Made by a program: the position numbers and the translations under genes. Of a stretch of 64,000 bases of DNA, positions 34,428-46,712 are shown piece after piece; positions within the stretch are counted from its first letter, which is position 1, and the number at the start of each line of letters is the position of its first letter. Source of the stretch: Jacaranda mimosifolia (Eukaryota; Streptophyta; Magnoliopsida; Lamiales; Bignoniaceae); the NCBI GenBank assembly GCA_018894105.1, contig CM032125.1, positions 29,497,032 through 29,561,031 of the forward strand. The letters are read 5' to 3'. A model generated the notes under the pieces. That model was given only the letters and a program-made list of their open reading frames with translations. It did no database searches and had not been told where the DNA came from.

Positions 34428-35690
34428 AGGATAGGGACGGATCTAGGATTAAGATTGTGACGATGTAAAATTATAAAACATAAAAGTTCAAATATAAATT
34501 TTATGATTTACTAAATTCAAAATACATGTCGTCATCAAACTTGAGCATGATGCTTTTTTACGTTATAAAATTCATAAATGATCGAATAAATGTTAAAACT
34601 TTTAGTAATATTTTTTTCAATATAAAGAATTACTAAATAGTTGGCTAAAAGATCATCTTTCATTTATTTTTGAGCCTATTTTTAATAATATTCATAGTAA
34701 AAAAGTTCTTTCACTTGTTGCTGTTAAAACAAGAAGAACCAATAACAAGTGAAGCAAATGATGATCGATTACTCAAATATCTATAGGAATGACAAGATTC
34801 AAACATATATTTAATTATACATTATTTGATCGTAAATTTTATTCTTTTCATAAAGTCTAAAAGCATATATAATTTCGGATTATTTTCAATACATACAATA
34901 AGTCAATAACATATATTTTATAATGCATATAAACAAACACTTCAAATATATTATAAAACTAAAGATGGAGATAATAATATTTATTATTTAAGTAAAGAAG
35001 AGATAAATACATGTTAAAGACAAATAAAAATTACAAAAAAAAAAAAAAGGGGCTAAAAAAGCTTCTTTTGTTTTTATAAATATTTATTTATCTTTATCTC
35101 TTTGTCTCAATCTCTTTGAAGTCAAAGATTTTAATTGTTTTGTAAGTTTTTATAAAGTTGTAAAGATTTTCCTTGGTTAGATACCCATAAATACGTTTTC
35201 AAACAAATAAAATAGAAGCATTCTAATGAACGCAATAATGTTAAAGACAAATAAAAATTAAAAAAACTGCTAAAAAAGCTTCTTTTTTTTATAAATATTT
35301 ATTTATCTTTATCCCTTTGTCTCAATCTCTTTGAAGTCAAAAATTTTAATTGTTTTGTAAGTTTTTATAAAGTTTTAAAGATTTTCCTTGGTTAGATACC
35401 TATAAATACGTTTTCAAACAAATAAAATAGAAGTGTTCTAATGAACCTAATCTAATGATAAATTATTTGATTGTAAATATGGTCCCAAAAGTTTATTTTG
35501 AACTTTCACAAAATTAAAATTGGTAAACAATTTTAAATATGTAAACAAACAATTATTTCAAAATTAAAAAGTACATATGAAAATTGGGGGGATTATTACT
35601 AAAATTTCAAGAATATATAAAAATATTACAAAAGTTAAAAAATATATATAAAATGTTGTGGGGCCCATAGCCCCCCTTGGATCCGTTATT
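34428..35690. mobile_element. Degenerate DNA transposon, ~1.26 kb
   Basis: The left end GGGACGGATCTAGGATTAAG is matched in inverse by the right end CCCTTGGATCCGTTATTGATG, preceded by the GGGGCCCATAGCCCCC run common in plant non-autonomous elements. The interior is A+T-rich, with a tandem duplication at 35013-35447. Superfamily and exact target site were not determined. Confidence 0.5.
35013..35447. repeat. Two tandem ~220-bp units
   Basis: TTAAAGACAAATAAAAATTA starts at 35014 and 35241. The units then run in parallel through TTTGTCTCAATCTCTTTGAA and TACGTTTTCAAACAAATAAA to AATGAAC. They sit inside the transposon at 34428-35690. Confidence 0.85.
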
Positions 35691-36163
35691 GATGGTGGAC
35701 ATAGATCTATGAATTCATTAACGGAGGAAGTGCCCCTAATTATTTAATAGGGATAATTACATAAACTACTCTTGAGGTTTGTGGTAATAATAGAAACTAT
35801 CCTTCAGGTTTGAGAAATTACAAAAAATCCCCTCTCGAAAATTGTCATTCAAAAATCGTGATGAAAATCGTTAAAGATCATTTTACTCTTTAGTTATTTC
35901 ATTTAAAAAAAAAAAGAAACTAAATATCTGTAAAATAAAAAGACAATAATACCCTCCATGAAAAAAAGAGATAAAACAAGGCAGAAGATGAGTTTTCGCA
36001 CGAAATTTTAGACTATAAAAATCTTGTTTTACAGTTTTTTTGTTGGTGTTTTACGTTTAATTTGGCATTTTTTTTATTATATTAGGCTATTAAACCTTAG
36101 TTTATGAACGTTTAAGGCTTTAAAACCTTAGTCATGACTTGATGTTTTTTTTTTTTAACAGGC

Positions 36164-38441
36164 TTGAAGAAAATATTTGATGTTCTTGTGCACTTTGAGG
36201 GGACAATGGATTTGCTCAAAAACATCTCCCCTAGTAGATACAAATTTCTTGATTTGAGGGTAGATGTTGAGGGGCTTGCATTAAGTCACGATGGGATTGA
36301 AAAAATGGACTTGGTTTATACATGTAGTATCTATAATGCACGGACACACTATAAAATCACTTTGTACAATGTTAAACACCAATACAGCCCCGACACGTGT
36401 CGGATACGGTAATAAAGTGTCCAAAAATTAAAATAAAAAAGATAAAATTTTACATGTGTCGGACACGGCGAGGCTTTTTTTTTATTTATTAAACTTTACA
36501 AAATTTAAGGACTAATAAATAATATAAAAACTTTTTAAATGGAAAATAAAGTTAGTAAAAAACCTCACTGTGATCATAATATCTTTATAAATTTGGATGA
36601 TTAGACAACTACGAAAAAAAGAACATTTATAAAAAATATTAAGTGATAATTGAAAACTTGGCACTAGTTATATATATATATATGTATATATATAAGTAAC
36701 AATTTTTTTATGTTCTATAACCAATAATTTATTTTTACATGTTTAATAGTGGCAAAATTGTATTTAAGTGTTCACCATTCATAATTGATGGCAAATCTTT
36801 AATGATAAGCATAAATATTTCAAATGTTATTAGTTATAATTTTTACATTATCACTTACTTTTTTATTGACTAATATTACATTCTTTTGTATAGAAAATTT
36901 CCATTATATAATTTACATGAAGTCTAATACTTATTGCTATATAGAAGATTCGTTATTTATTTGAAATTAAAATATATTTATTTAATATTTAGTGTTGATT
37001 TATACATATTTTATATTACATGCATTAATATGATTAATAAATACTTATATATATATATAGAATTTTATATATTATGATAATCTTATCGGTGTCGTGTCGT
37101 ATCCTAAAATTTAAAATTTAATGTGTTGCTGTGTCCGTATCGTGTTGTGTCCGTGCCGCCGTGTCTGTATTCGTGCATCATAGTGTAGTATATATGGTAG
37201 TGATGTTAGGATGGCTGTTGAAAATGATGATGATGTGGGTGCTATGTTTGAGAGGAATAGAAGATGTAAAGAAATAAATGTATTTGTTGAACAAAATCAA
37301 GTAGAAGAAAGTGACGAGAAGATGGGGAGACAAACATTGGAGAAGAGGAGGAAGAGGGTGAAGAGGGAAGTGAGGAAGAGGGGGATGGAGGTGAAGAAGG
37401 GGGTAGTGAGGATCAGAATGGAGAATGGGGTTGTACGGAGAATGACTCATTATTATCATATTATGAATCCGATAATCATTGTGAAGCCGAAAACTCTTTA
37501 GATGAAGAGTTAATTGATGATCCATTGAAGGGCCTTATGAATGGGGATGGATATGTGGTTCCTAAGAATCCATCGGAGAAGATTAAGCTTAAAAAGGGAA
37601 TGGTGCTGTCTAATGTATATTCATTTAGAGAAGTACTTAGAGAGTATGCCATTAGAGAGGGGTTTGATTTGGTTAGGCAAAAAAATGAGAAAAGTAGGGT
37701 GATAGATATGTGTGGAGGGCATGGATGTCCATGGAGAATTCATGCATCTATATTGCATGATTCTATAGCCTTTCAAATCAAGACTTTAGTTGGAGAACAT
37801 ACTTGTGTAAGGTTGATAAGATTAGAGAAGCTAATGCCAAGTGGATGTCGACAAAGCTGGTTGATGTTTTAAGGAAAAATCCAGAGATGAGGTGTAGAGG
37901 ATTAAGAAACGAGATGAAAAACTATTGAGTAAACCCAGCTTACATGCAGCTTTATAGAGCAAAACTAAAGGCCAATGATGTTATTGAGGGTAACCATGCA
38001 CAATCCTACAGTATGTTACTTGCTTATGTAGAAATATTGAAGAAAAGAAATGGTGGCAGTCTTGTGAAGATGCACTATCACTTAGATGGAGAAGGGGATG
38101 ATGCGGAGAACATTGTTGAGAGCATAGGTAGGACACCTTCTTTTAGAAAAATCTTCATAGGCTTAGATGCATTGAAGTAAGGTTATTTGAGTGGTTGTAG
38201 TCCATTTCTAGGATTTGACGGGTGTCATTTGAAAGGGCCTTTTGGTGGTGTGCTTTTAGTTGTAGTTGGTTTAGATGGGAACAACCGGCTTTATCCTTTA
38301 GCTTTTATTGTGGAGGAGACAGAAAACAAGGACTCTTGGGGGTTCTTTTTCAGATGCTTAGAGGAATATATTGGAGGTTTCAGTCCAGATATACCTTGGA
38401 CTTTCATGACAGACAAACAAAAGATACTGCTGCTGCTTTAA
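36164..38441 (+). pseudogene. MuDR-like transposase, frameshifted and truncated
   Basis: The frame opens after an acceptor-like TTTTTAACAG and reads FDVLVHFEGTMDLL. Skipping the hAT insertion at 36331-37183 and one 8-bp duplication, it continues without loss as YGSDVRMAVENDDDVGAMFER. After a frame change come the MuDR DNA-binding domain (GMVLSNVYSFREVLREYAIR, CPWRIHAS, GEHTC; 37600-37810), a stop at 37928, and the MULE catalytic domain start (FLGFDGCHLKGPFGGVLLV, then ENKDSWGFFFRCLEEY; 38205-38370). The catalytic Glu and zinc-knuckle end are absent. It is clearly dead. Confidence 0.85.
36331..37183. mobile_element. Non-autonomous hAT element inside MULE ORF, 853 bp
   Basis: The ends are CTATAATGCACGGACAC and, reverse-complemented, CTATGATGCACGAATACAGACAC. 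TGTAGTAT is duplicated exactly at 36323-36330 and 37184-37191 (8 bp). GTGTCGGACACGG-like words make up the subterminal regions. The interior is A+T-rich and non-coding. Removing element plus one duplication restores the host MULE frame. Confidence 0.9.
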
Positions 38442-38467
38442 ACTATGATATTTTTGAAAATATTTAA

Positions 38468-39303
38468 GGTTCTATTAGTTATACTTTTTAAGATATAGGG
38501 TGTTGTTTGTTATATTCTATATTTACATGCTTGTTGAATTTGAGTGTTTAAATATTAGTTAAATAATTTGGTGTTATTTTTATTTTTTAATTAAAAGAAG
38601 AAATGATGAATGTAACATGTTTGTAATTAAACATGAATTCCACCTTTTGTTCTAATGAAAATGAAATTGTCGATGGAAAAATATTAATAATATATTTAAC
38701 AATAATATTTACAACAATAATAAATAAAAAGTTGAAAAATATTTTTAATCTTAAGTAAAATTAGAAGGAATTGTTCTAGGAGTAAAATATATCAATACTA
38801 TATTAGTTACCTATAAAAAATGTGATTATATTTAAATCAATTTTCATAATATCAATATAATTGAAAATATATTGACAAATATTTTTTAATTTTGAAATGT
38901 TTCATTATCTTGTGAATTAGTTTAATCCATTAATTTCATTTACTAATCCTTCATACTTATTTTATGTTGATCTTATAATTAATTCCAACAAAAGAAATCC
39001 ATAAGTTGAGTGATAGCAGCCACAAACTTCTTTGCAAATATCGGAAATAGGGGAAAATAGTGGAGTGATCGGGGAGAGGAGTGGAGCAGTACTGGTGGAA
39101 ATGGGAAAAAATTGATATATTAAGTCTTAAAATATATAATAATGAAAAAATATAAATTCAATTAAAAACGTGATGAATGGGTTGCCTATACATTATTGGT
39201 TTATAAATTTATTAAAAATATTTAGATAATTAAACAAATACACTTGGCAATTATAGAGAGGGATACCTAATATTAAATTTTTACTATGTGACATTTTTTC
39301 AGA
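38468..39303. other. Intergenic, no gene seen
   Basis: Very A+T-rich sequence between the truncated MULE and F-box fragment C. Nothing was recognised. Confidence 0.5.
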
Positions 39304-40570
39304 CAATTCCTATTTAACATACCATTATTTTGTAATATTAATTGACTTTTAAAAAAGAATTCGAGATATAGGATATCATTAGGTAATTACTATATTTGAT
39401 CTCTAGTTTTTGAATTCTTTTAGTAGCAATACTTGTACCAGTCCCAATCTCACAAGAATACATAGCAAAGACTACACTGACTTTTTTTCTATTTTCTATT
39501 AAGAGAAAATTATCGAAAATCTGCAAGATACATACAATGGAGTGCCATAACTGGGGGAAAAAATGCAGTTACGTACTGAAAACAAAAACAAAAAAGAAAA
39601 AAAAAAAAAAGGAAAAAATATCGGTTTTCCAACATTTTCATTTTATTTATATGCATGAATTCAGTGTGCATGGAAAATGGAAGTATGAGATACTGGGAAT
39701 ATAATATCTCTAGTTCTTTGTATTCTTTAATTAGTAGAAATCTTGTATTAAAAACTAATTTATTTTTTATTTTTATTTTTTTATCGCAGCTGCAAATTAT
39801 TAAATGAAATTGCTGAGGATAGATACATCTACCAACATGTATCTTTAGAGAAGTTTCCTTTAGTGCCTTGGCAGCCTTTCAATGAAAAGCAAAAGACTTT
39901 CCTAAATAAGTGCGCAGAATATGAAAATTCAGAATTGATGTATAGAGAAGCAGAGGTGAGTTTGTCACATTTATATCCCTAAATTCTTATATATATCATT
40001 TTAAAAATTTCATATTGTCACCTTTTCAAATCACTTTTAATGTGTACCATGCAAAACTGTAGTTATACTCGTAAAAAATTTCTCTCTTTCTTTATTTGTT
40101 TCAATTGGACTATTTCAACATATCAAATATCGTGTCAATATGTCAGAAGTTAGAGAAAGCTTTGACATGTGGCCTTGTACATCACTTGCATTGTCTTGCT
40201 CTTAAGCGGTAATAATATACTAAAACACAAAGGGAACAAATCGATCACTCAAATGGGAAAATCCAAATTCATGAAGAGAAAATTGATTTTGTGTCGCAAA
40301 AATTTGATCAAAATCTTGGATCAAATGTGGATGACGAATCCGATATTGAAACAACGACTAATATATTGTACGGCGCAACATAAGCATCATTGGGAGAGTG
40401 GGTGGCTTGATGAAGAAGAAGATTTATAATGTGGAACTTATATTACTGATAGAGAACTTAAATTTATTGGTGCTAAATATCAAAATATTTAATTGATTAG
40501 TTAATATGGTATATTCTAACTAGCTTTTCAAATTGTAGCCTGGCTTCCTATCAGACGGTTAGCTTGATGC
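39304..40570 (+). pseudogene. F-box protein, At2g35280-like, fragment (copy C)
   Basis: Intron-1 sequence from about 39304 matches copy B (8470-8700), but the F-box exon is missing. Exon 2 is 39790-39955 (CKLLNEIAEDRYIYQHVSLEKFP...). The exon 3 acceptor has changed from TTTTAG to TTTCAA, and a deletion after KALT shifts the frame. Most of the remaining domain reads from 40169 (ITCIVLLLSGNN to HWESGWLDEEEDL, stop). It belongs to the B/E subtype. Missing exon 1, lost acceptor and frameshift make it a pseudogene. Confidence 0.85.
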
Positions 40571-40599
40571 TGCACCAGCTGCACAACACCTGGTGTGGT

Positions 40600-43500
40600 T
40601 GGATTTTAACACGTGTCCTGCAAAGCTGCGGGACACTTAATACAAATGTTTGGGCAATTCTTTTAGTAAATTATGGAGATTGACTTTTCTGCCAAAAAAA
40701 TGAGGTATTTTTCTTTTAATCAAGTTTAATTTTAAAATAAAATTTCCTTGGATATAATTGCTGTTAAAACTAAAATATCATGGGAATATATAAGTTTGTT
40801 GATTTTAATTTGCACTCAGACTTTTTTAAACAGTCAATAAGTTATAAGTTAAAATAAATTGTATATATTTAGAAGAACAAACAAATATATACCATTAATA
40901 TATCTAAAATATTAAATTTATTAAACTCAAATATTAACATTATATAGAAAATAAAAATTAGATTGACTAATATTTATATGAGTGACACATGAATTATACT
41001 TTTTTGTATTAAAAGTTTTAAATTTAACATCTAAAAAAGGCCAAAACAAATAAGATATGCCAAAATCCAAACACTTAATTTGTTTAAGTAAATATTGCCA
41101 ATAATCAAGAGAATCCCATACACAGTTAAAATTGAGATCCAAATATTAAGATTTAGTGAAACAAATATTTATGATAAACAAACATTAGTGAAACAAAAGT
41201 TAGTGAATCATTCCCTTGACTCTAAAGCTGCCCCTCAATCAGGTAGCCTACCTTCATTGTGAAAAGACCCCTATGAAAATTACGTACATTAATTAGCTAA
41301 ACAAACTTGTAAAATCTTTGACAATTTACAAATATATTTATATATGTATAAGTTGTATGCCACATACTTGTGATAAATTAGGATCCCAATATTGTGACAT
41401 ATTAGGAGAAAAGTGAGCAAAATTTTGATTCTGGCCATGTCCCTGGATATCAGGATATCGCTATAAATATTTATTGTATTTAAGTAAAACAAAGATCAAC
41501 TAAACAAATCAAAACTTATCATATGTGGAGATGACATAAGATATGACCAATAGGGTTGATATGCACCAAATTGAGAGGCTATTAGCGTATCTTGCACAGG
41601 ATGACTCATGACATATTGTGCAGAATGTGCATTAGTAGCCCCTTGTAACGGTTGTGTATCCAAAGCCGTTTGAGAGTTTTGCACTTTTCTTTTCACACTT
41701 TTTGCAGCTCTCTCTAGAAGATTATACTTAAACTAAATATAAGAAATATAATAAATGATTCATAATAAGAAATGTAATAAAATATTTCAAAACTTACTTG
41801 AAGATTCAACATTTTCTTTTCCTCTTTTGCCTTTTGAATCCCAATGGTTGGGCAAACGAGCATTATTAACTACTTTTGGCTTAACATAAAGAGGATTATG
41901 CACACGCTCTTCATCATTGGTAATGCCATCAACCATATCCAAGTTTTCCACATTTGAATCCCTTGCCTCCATAGCATTACCATACATACTCAAATCATTC
42001 ACAGTCAAGTTCTCAAGCAATTCATCCAAATCTAAAGCAATACCCTTGAGTTTGTTCCTCACTAAATTTGTAGCTTCTGGATAAGCTTTACTTCTCACGG
42101 AAAGATCATGACAACACCTCATTATTTGATTAACATATACAGTCTCCAATTCATGATCACTTATAGAGATGTTTTTTCCTTCATGGTATACTCTATCACT
42201 TACATCTTTTGTCCGTCGTGCTTTTATGTACTAATTTGGTGTACTATGCATATTCATTTGTACCAATAGACTCAAAATACCAACAACTGCATTTTATTTC
42301 ATGAGAATTTATATCTGAGTCTTGAGATCACACTTTGAACTCAAATAAAGCACCACAATTAGAAGGTTGTCCATCAAGATCAATCCCTAAAGTATTTACC
42401 AATTGTGCGTGAAACATTTGTATATTGTATGTGTATAAACTTTGCAGCATGTTTCAACAAACAATTATTTTCTTCACAACAAGAGTAGGCATCCCATGAC
42501 GACATCTAAAATCATCCTCTTTTTCATCTTGATGCCATTTATTTTGAACTCTATCAAACTATTGGATGCACTCGAAAAAGGCATGTGTCCTTTTACCACC
42601 ATCTCTTAAAAAACATTTGTACCCTCACTTCTTGAAGTGGCCTTTAACCCTGCACTATACCTATGTTTGCTAGATGCAGTAGACCATTTCTATCATAATT
42701 TGTACATATTGTTTAACCATGAATGCTCTTGAAGATTGTAATCAACAATCATTTTATTCCATACATCTTCAAACTCTTCTTCGGATTCACAAAATTCCAT
42801 GCATAACCCTGAGTTACTATTCAAACTACCAAAATGTGACGGAGCATTTTGATTAATATGCCATTGACACAATCAATGCTGAGAATTTGGAAACACAGTT
42901 TCAATAACATTCATCATTGCTTGGCATTGATTTGTGAAAATTGTCTCATGTTGTTTATTTCCCATGGATTCAAGAAATATATTGAACAACCACTCAAAAG
43001 AAGCTTCTCTTTCATCATACATGAGAGCTGATCCGAGCATTGCATTATGCATATGATGATTTACGCCTACAAAAGGTGCACAAATTAAATTATATTTATT
43101 TGTTTGGTAAGTGATATCAAATGAAAGCATGTCACCAAAAGTCTCATAATCAATCTTGCAATGACCATCTCTGAAGAAAAAGTTGAACATTCTGATATTT
43201 TTATCCACTTGAAAATCCCAATAGAATTAATTCTATAGCATAACCATCCTCAACCTATATGTGATTTTTGGCCAACCGATTAACATAATCATATGTATGC
43301 ATCCTTTTGAAGAAATCCAATATTTTCCATCCCATGACATTCTTGTTGCATGTATGAATAAGTATTAGATATTGAAAATCTAGAATCCACCAATGCCTTC
43401 AATGTATTCCTTTAGCATATGAAATATTACGTACAAATATTAACATATATCTTTGATCAGCTGTGGCCATTTCATGATTATGCTCAATATAAAAAATAAT

Positions 43501-45130
43501 TACTTTCCACTCTTTTTTTTTTTTTTTTGTGCCCAATTCTAAGCCTTGTTGTACAACCAGTTCTCATTTCCAATTTTTGGTAGCTCGGTTGTCTGTTTTT
43601 GGCACTACGTTTTTCATCTTTTGTTCCTCTACAAGAACATATAAATTCCTTCATGTAAAGTTCTCCACTATTATCATGAAAATATTCTTGTTTTCCTTTC
43701 CTTGTACTAAAGCCTTTACAATGCCCATATTCACAATACAACAAGTATGCATATCCTCATGACTTATTATCTTTTGACCAACTGCCAATTTATGCTCAAA
43801 TTCATCTATTATGGAATCGACGCATACTTCTACATTTTTAGGCACCAATGACTATCCAACTCTATTGCTCACAGAAATAATTGGCATTTTCAATTTGGTC
43901 GTGATTTGACAATAAACCTGCATAATGATAACTATCACATAAATACTTTGCAATCAAATATAACAACTAAATTTATGTTATTAATATTATTTTAGAATTG
44001 AATCAAAAGTGACAACTTGATAAATCTTGTGCATTATTTGCATCCATACAACCTAGAAAATCATGCAAATTATTGCCTTCGAGTGGCAAATTTGGTCCTA
44101 TTCCTTCAGGTAATAAGTATGGATTGTAGTTCATAGTTTTAATCGCTGCATGTAATAGTTTTACCCGTTACTAAGGTCCAATACAAGAAACTAGCTAGCA
44201 ATTGTATTAGTTTAGCAAAATAGATTCTGTAAACATGAGATATATATTTACCAAAATCTAGATAGTAACATGTCAATCTTTATGGCAAATAACATGTAAT
44301 AGATGCTTGAAATCTAGTTTAACCGACCTTTTTTCTTGAGAACTAAAAGAAAACTTTAACAAGGAGATGACTAATATCAAAATAAAAAAATAAAAATCAG
44401 AAAATAAAAATAAAATGTTCAAGCTGTTAAACAATATTACTACCTAACAAAATATAAAAGAAAAAGAAAAAAAAATAAAGTGTCCAAAAGTTATAGTTAG
44501 AGAAAAAATAAAGAGCTAGGGAATACCCGGATAATATTGGAAAAATATGATGGAGCAAATGAAAATCAAACATAATATATCTGGCAATAATGATGGTAGA
44601 AAAATTTGAGATTATTTGGTGAAAATGGAGAATGTGAACAGTGAATGTGAGGGAGATGGCAGCAAAACAAGGACCAAATCTAAAATTTATCATTCATTTT
44701 TTAACCACAATTTTTTATTATAATTAGTTTAAAATAAACATATTCAAAATATAAAAACATTGCTACATTACTTGCAGTTGCAGACTGTCTGCTTCAATTC
44801 AATATTAATATTAACTGCTTCTGAAAAAATTAAGAATAACTATTCATCACGTTTTATATGAGGTTCTCTTTCTCTTTTCAGGTTATAAATATCTGATATA
44901 GCAGGGGGTTTTAATGTTGTAGATATAAACATCAACCTACCAAGGCAACAACTACAGCTAATTGGTCAGCATTGAGCATTAATGACTTGTTTGGACCAGA
45001 AAGTCATAAATTCTTAAAAATAAAAACAAAATAAATAATTCAAAATCTAATTAATTCTATCACCAATTCAACAACTCCTGAAAATAGCATTTACGTCTGT
45101 ATTAAGTGTCCCGCAGCTTTGACGTGTCAA
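40600..45130. mobile_element. FAR1-type (Jittery-like) MULE with terminal inverted repeats
   Basis: CAAAGCTGCGGGACACTTAA(TACA) at 40621-40644 is repeated in exact inverse at 45098-45121. Weaker match extends outwards (ATTTTAACACGTG against ATTTTGACACGT). Between them lies a degenerate FAR1-like transposase on the minus strand. Terminal inverted repeats around a FAR1-related transposase are the mark of Jittery/FAR1 MULEs. The exact outer ends and the 9-bp target duplication were not resolved. It inserted just beyond F-box fragment C. Confidence 0.75.
41496..43900 (-). pseudogene. FAR1-related transposase, degenerate
   Basis: From the minus 5' side, 43744-43484 holds the FAR1 DNA-binding domain (YGHCKGFSTRKGKQEYFH, FICSCRGTKDEKRS, LEMRTGCTTRLRI). 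43208-42873 holds the MULE catalytic core (FFFRDGHCKIDYETFGDML, FDITYQTNKYNLICAPFVG, FTNQCQAMMNVIETVFP). 42149-41787 holds the FAR1-like C-terminus (CCHDLSVRSKAYPEATNLVR, VHNPLYVKPKVVNNARLPNH). The first catalytic Asp is visible in FDITYQTNK, but FTDQ-type D has become FTNQ. Frames change several times, and the region 42200-42860 is broken. It is the coding part of the surrounding MULE and is not a functional FAR1/FRS regulator. Confidence 0.85.
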
Positions 45131-46265
45131 AATTCAAGAAAATTGACTAATTAAAAAACTTAATTTTAAAATAAATAAATACTCTCCAAACGACTCCCCA
45201 AAAAAGACATTTAGGCTGCGGTTGCTTATAAAGTCATGTCTCATTTTTCATGATCATGAGGCTTTGGGGTTGTTTTGGTATTTGAGAAATATAAGAAATG
45301 AAAAATGAGGTTGTGAATAATTGTGAGATAAAATGTAATGATTATAATGATTCGATGAGCTGATATGATGTGAAAATTATGAAAATTATGAATGATTGTG
45401 AGATTATTTGTGAGATATGTTTGAGAAAATGAGATTGTTTTATGAGTTTTTGGTTTGTGGGTTTTTTTGGGACTTATAATAATTTTTTAAAAAATAAAAT
45501 TAATTTATAAATTTAATAAATGGAATATAACTTAAAATTTTTAAACAATATACCATGAATTAACTTGGTAAATTCCAAGTCGGTATGGGGGAAAATGAGT
45601 TTTTTCCCAACAATATTTCTACAATTTTTTAATTAATCGGGTATGGTTGGACTTAGTTTTTTAATTTCTATGAGTAAGGTGAAAAGAATATTGTTGTGTT
45701 TTAGAATGAGAATAGTAATAAGAGAATTTTTTAAATAATATATAAATTTAATAAATTTGTTTCTGTAGAATTTTTTAAAAAAAAATGGACAATGAATTAT
45801 TTTATGAGTTAAGGAAAATTAAATTCCAACTATGAAAACAACATCTTTTTTTCTTTTGCAATCTTGACTTATGTTTTAAAAAAATCCATATTAATCGGGT
45901 CATATAGAAAATTTATTTTTTATTAATACATAAAATAATAAAAAATTACGTATCGCATAATTTTATCATTTTTGTGTTTTTTGTCCCCTTATGCATTTTT
46001 TTTGGAACTTATGTTTGATGAATAAAAAGAATGAAAAAAATTGTATTCATATTGGGAATTCAAAATTTTCTGCCAAATTATTTTCATATGAAAATATAAT
46101 TTTTCCCGTAAAAATTATTTTTTCAGCATAATTTCTTTTTAGTCCCTTAATTTAGAATAATATAAAGAAAAACCAATATGTTGTGTATTTTTTATTTGAG
46201 AATAAAATTTTCAAAAATAACAATATGTGGTGAAATGTGAGATAAAGTGAGATAGAGAGAAAATG

Positions 46266-46338
<73 letters not shown>

Positions 46339-46712
46339 CATTGACAAAGTAGAAGAGAGAGTGTGTGGTTGAGTCAAGGTTTTGAGACTAAACCCTTAAG
46401 ACATCAGGGACTTTCTACAGTCCAGTAGGGCGTACCGATAGGACGAATTCCAATTAATGGAATGATTCTATTAAATATTTGATATGATTGACATAATGAT
46501 TGGACAATACATGAGAAAATATAATGATAAATTTGACCTCTTCTTTCAAAGCAATGATGTAGACTTTTTAAATTTATTTAAGAAATATACTTTATGTATT
46601 TTTTTAATAAAAACATCTAGCTACATATATGTAAATAGTTAAATTACTTACGCAAACAAAAAAGCTATGTAAATACTTAAAAAAAATCTACTTATTTCAA
46701 ACATAATATATC
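45131..46712. other. Intergenic with MITE-like DNA and GT/GA microsatellite
   Basis: No gene. From about 45215 (GGCTGCGGTTGCTTATAAAG) to near 46390 the sequence is A+T-rich, like the MITE at 11289-12877, and it also carries a GT-then-GA microsatellite near its right side (46268-46332). A complete inverted end was not confirmed. Confidence 0.4.

Larger units (their letters stand above)
35751..38441 (+). mobile_element. MuDR-type MULE relic
   Basis: The left end (GGGATAATTACATAAACTAC, with the C-T-GAGGTTT pattern of plant MULE termini) is followed by a 5' leader and a fragmented transposase. The element is cut off in the MULE transposase domain near 38441; no right end was found. A hAT element sits inside its reading frame. 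Confidence 0.7.

Noticed and set aside
37178..37525. 115-residue minus-strand frame in the MULE
   Set aside because: It is the antisense of the acidic stretch of the MuDR-like transposase.
41496..43900. Functional FAR1/FRS light-signalling gene
   Set aside because: Several frame changes, a lost catalytic residue and flanking inverted repeats identify a dead MULE transposase.
46192..46377. Frame coding runs of LSLSLS and HTHTHT
   Set aside because: Translation of the GT/GA microsatellite at 46268-46332.
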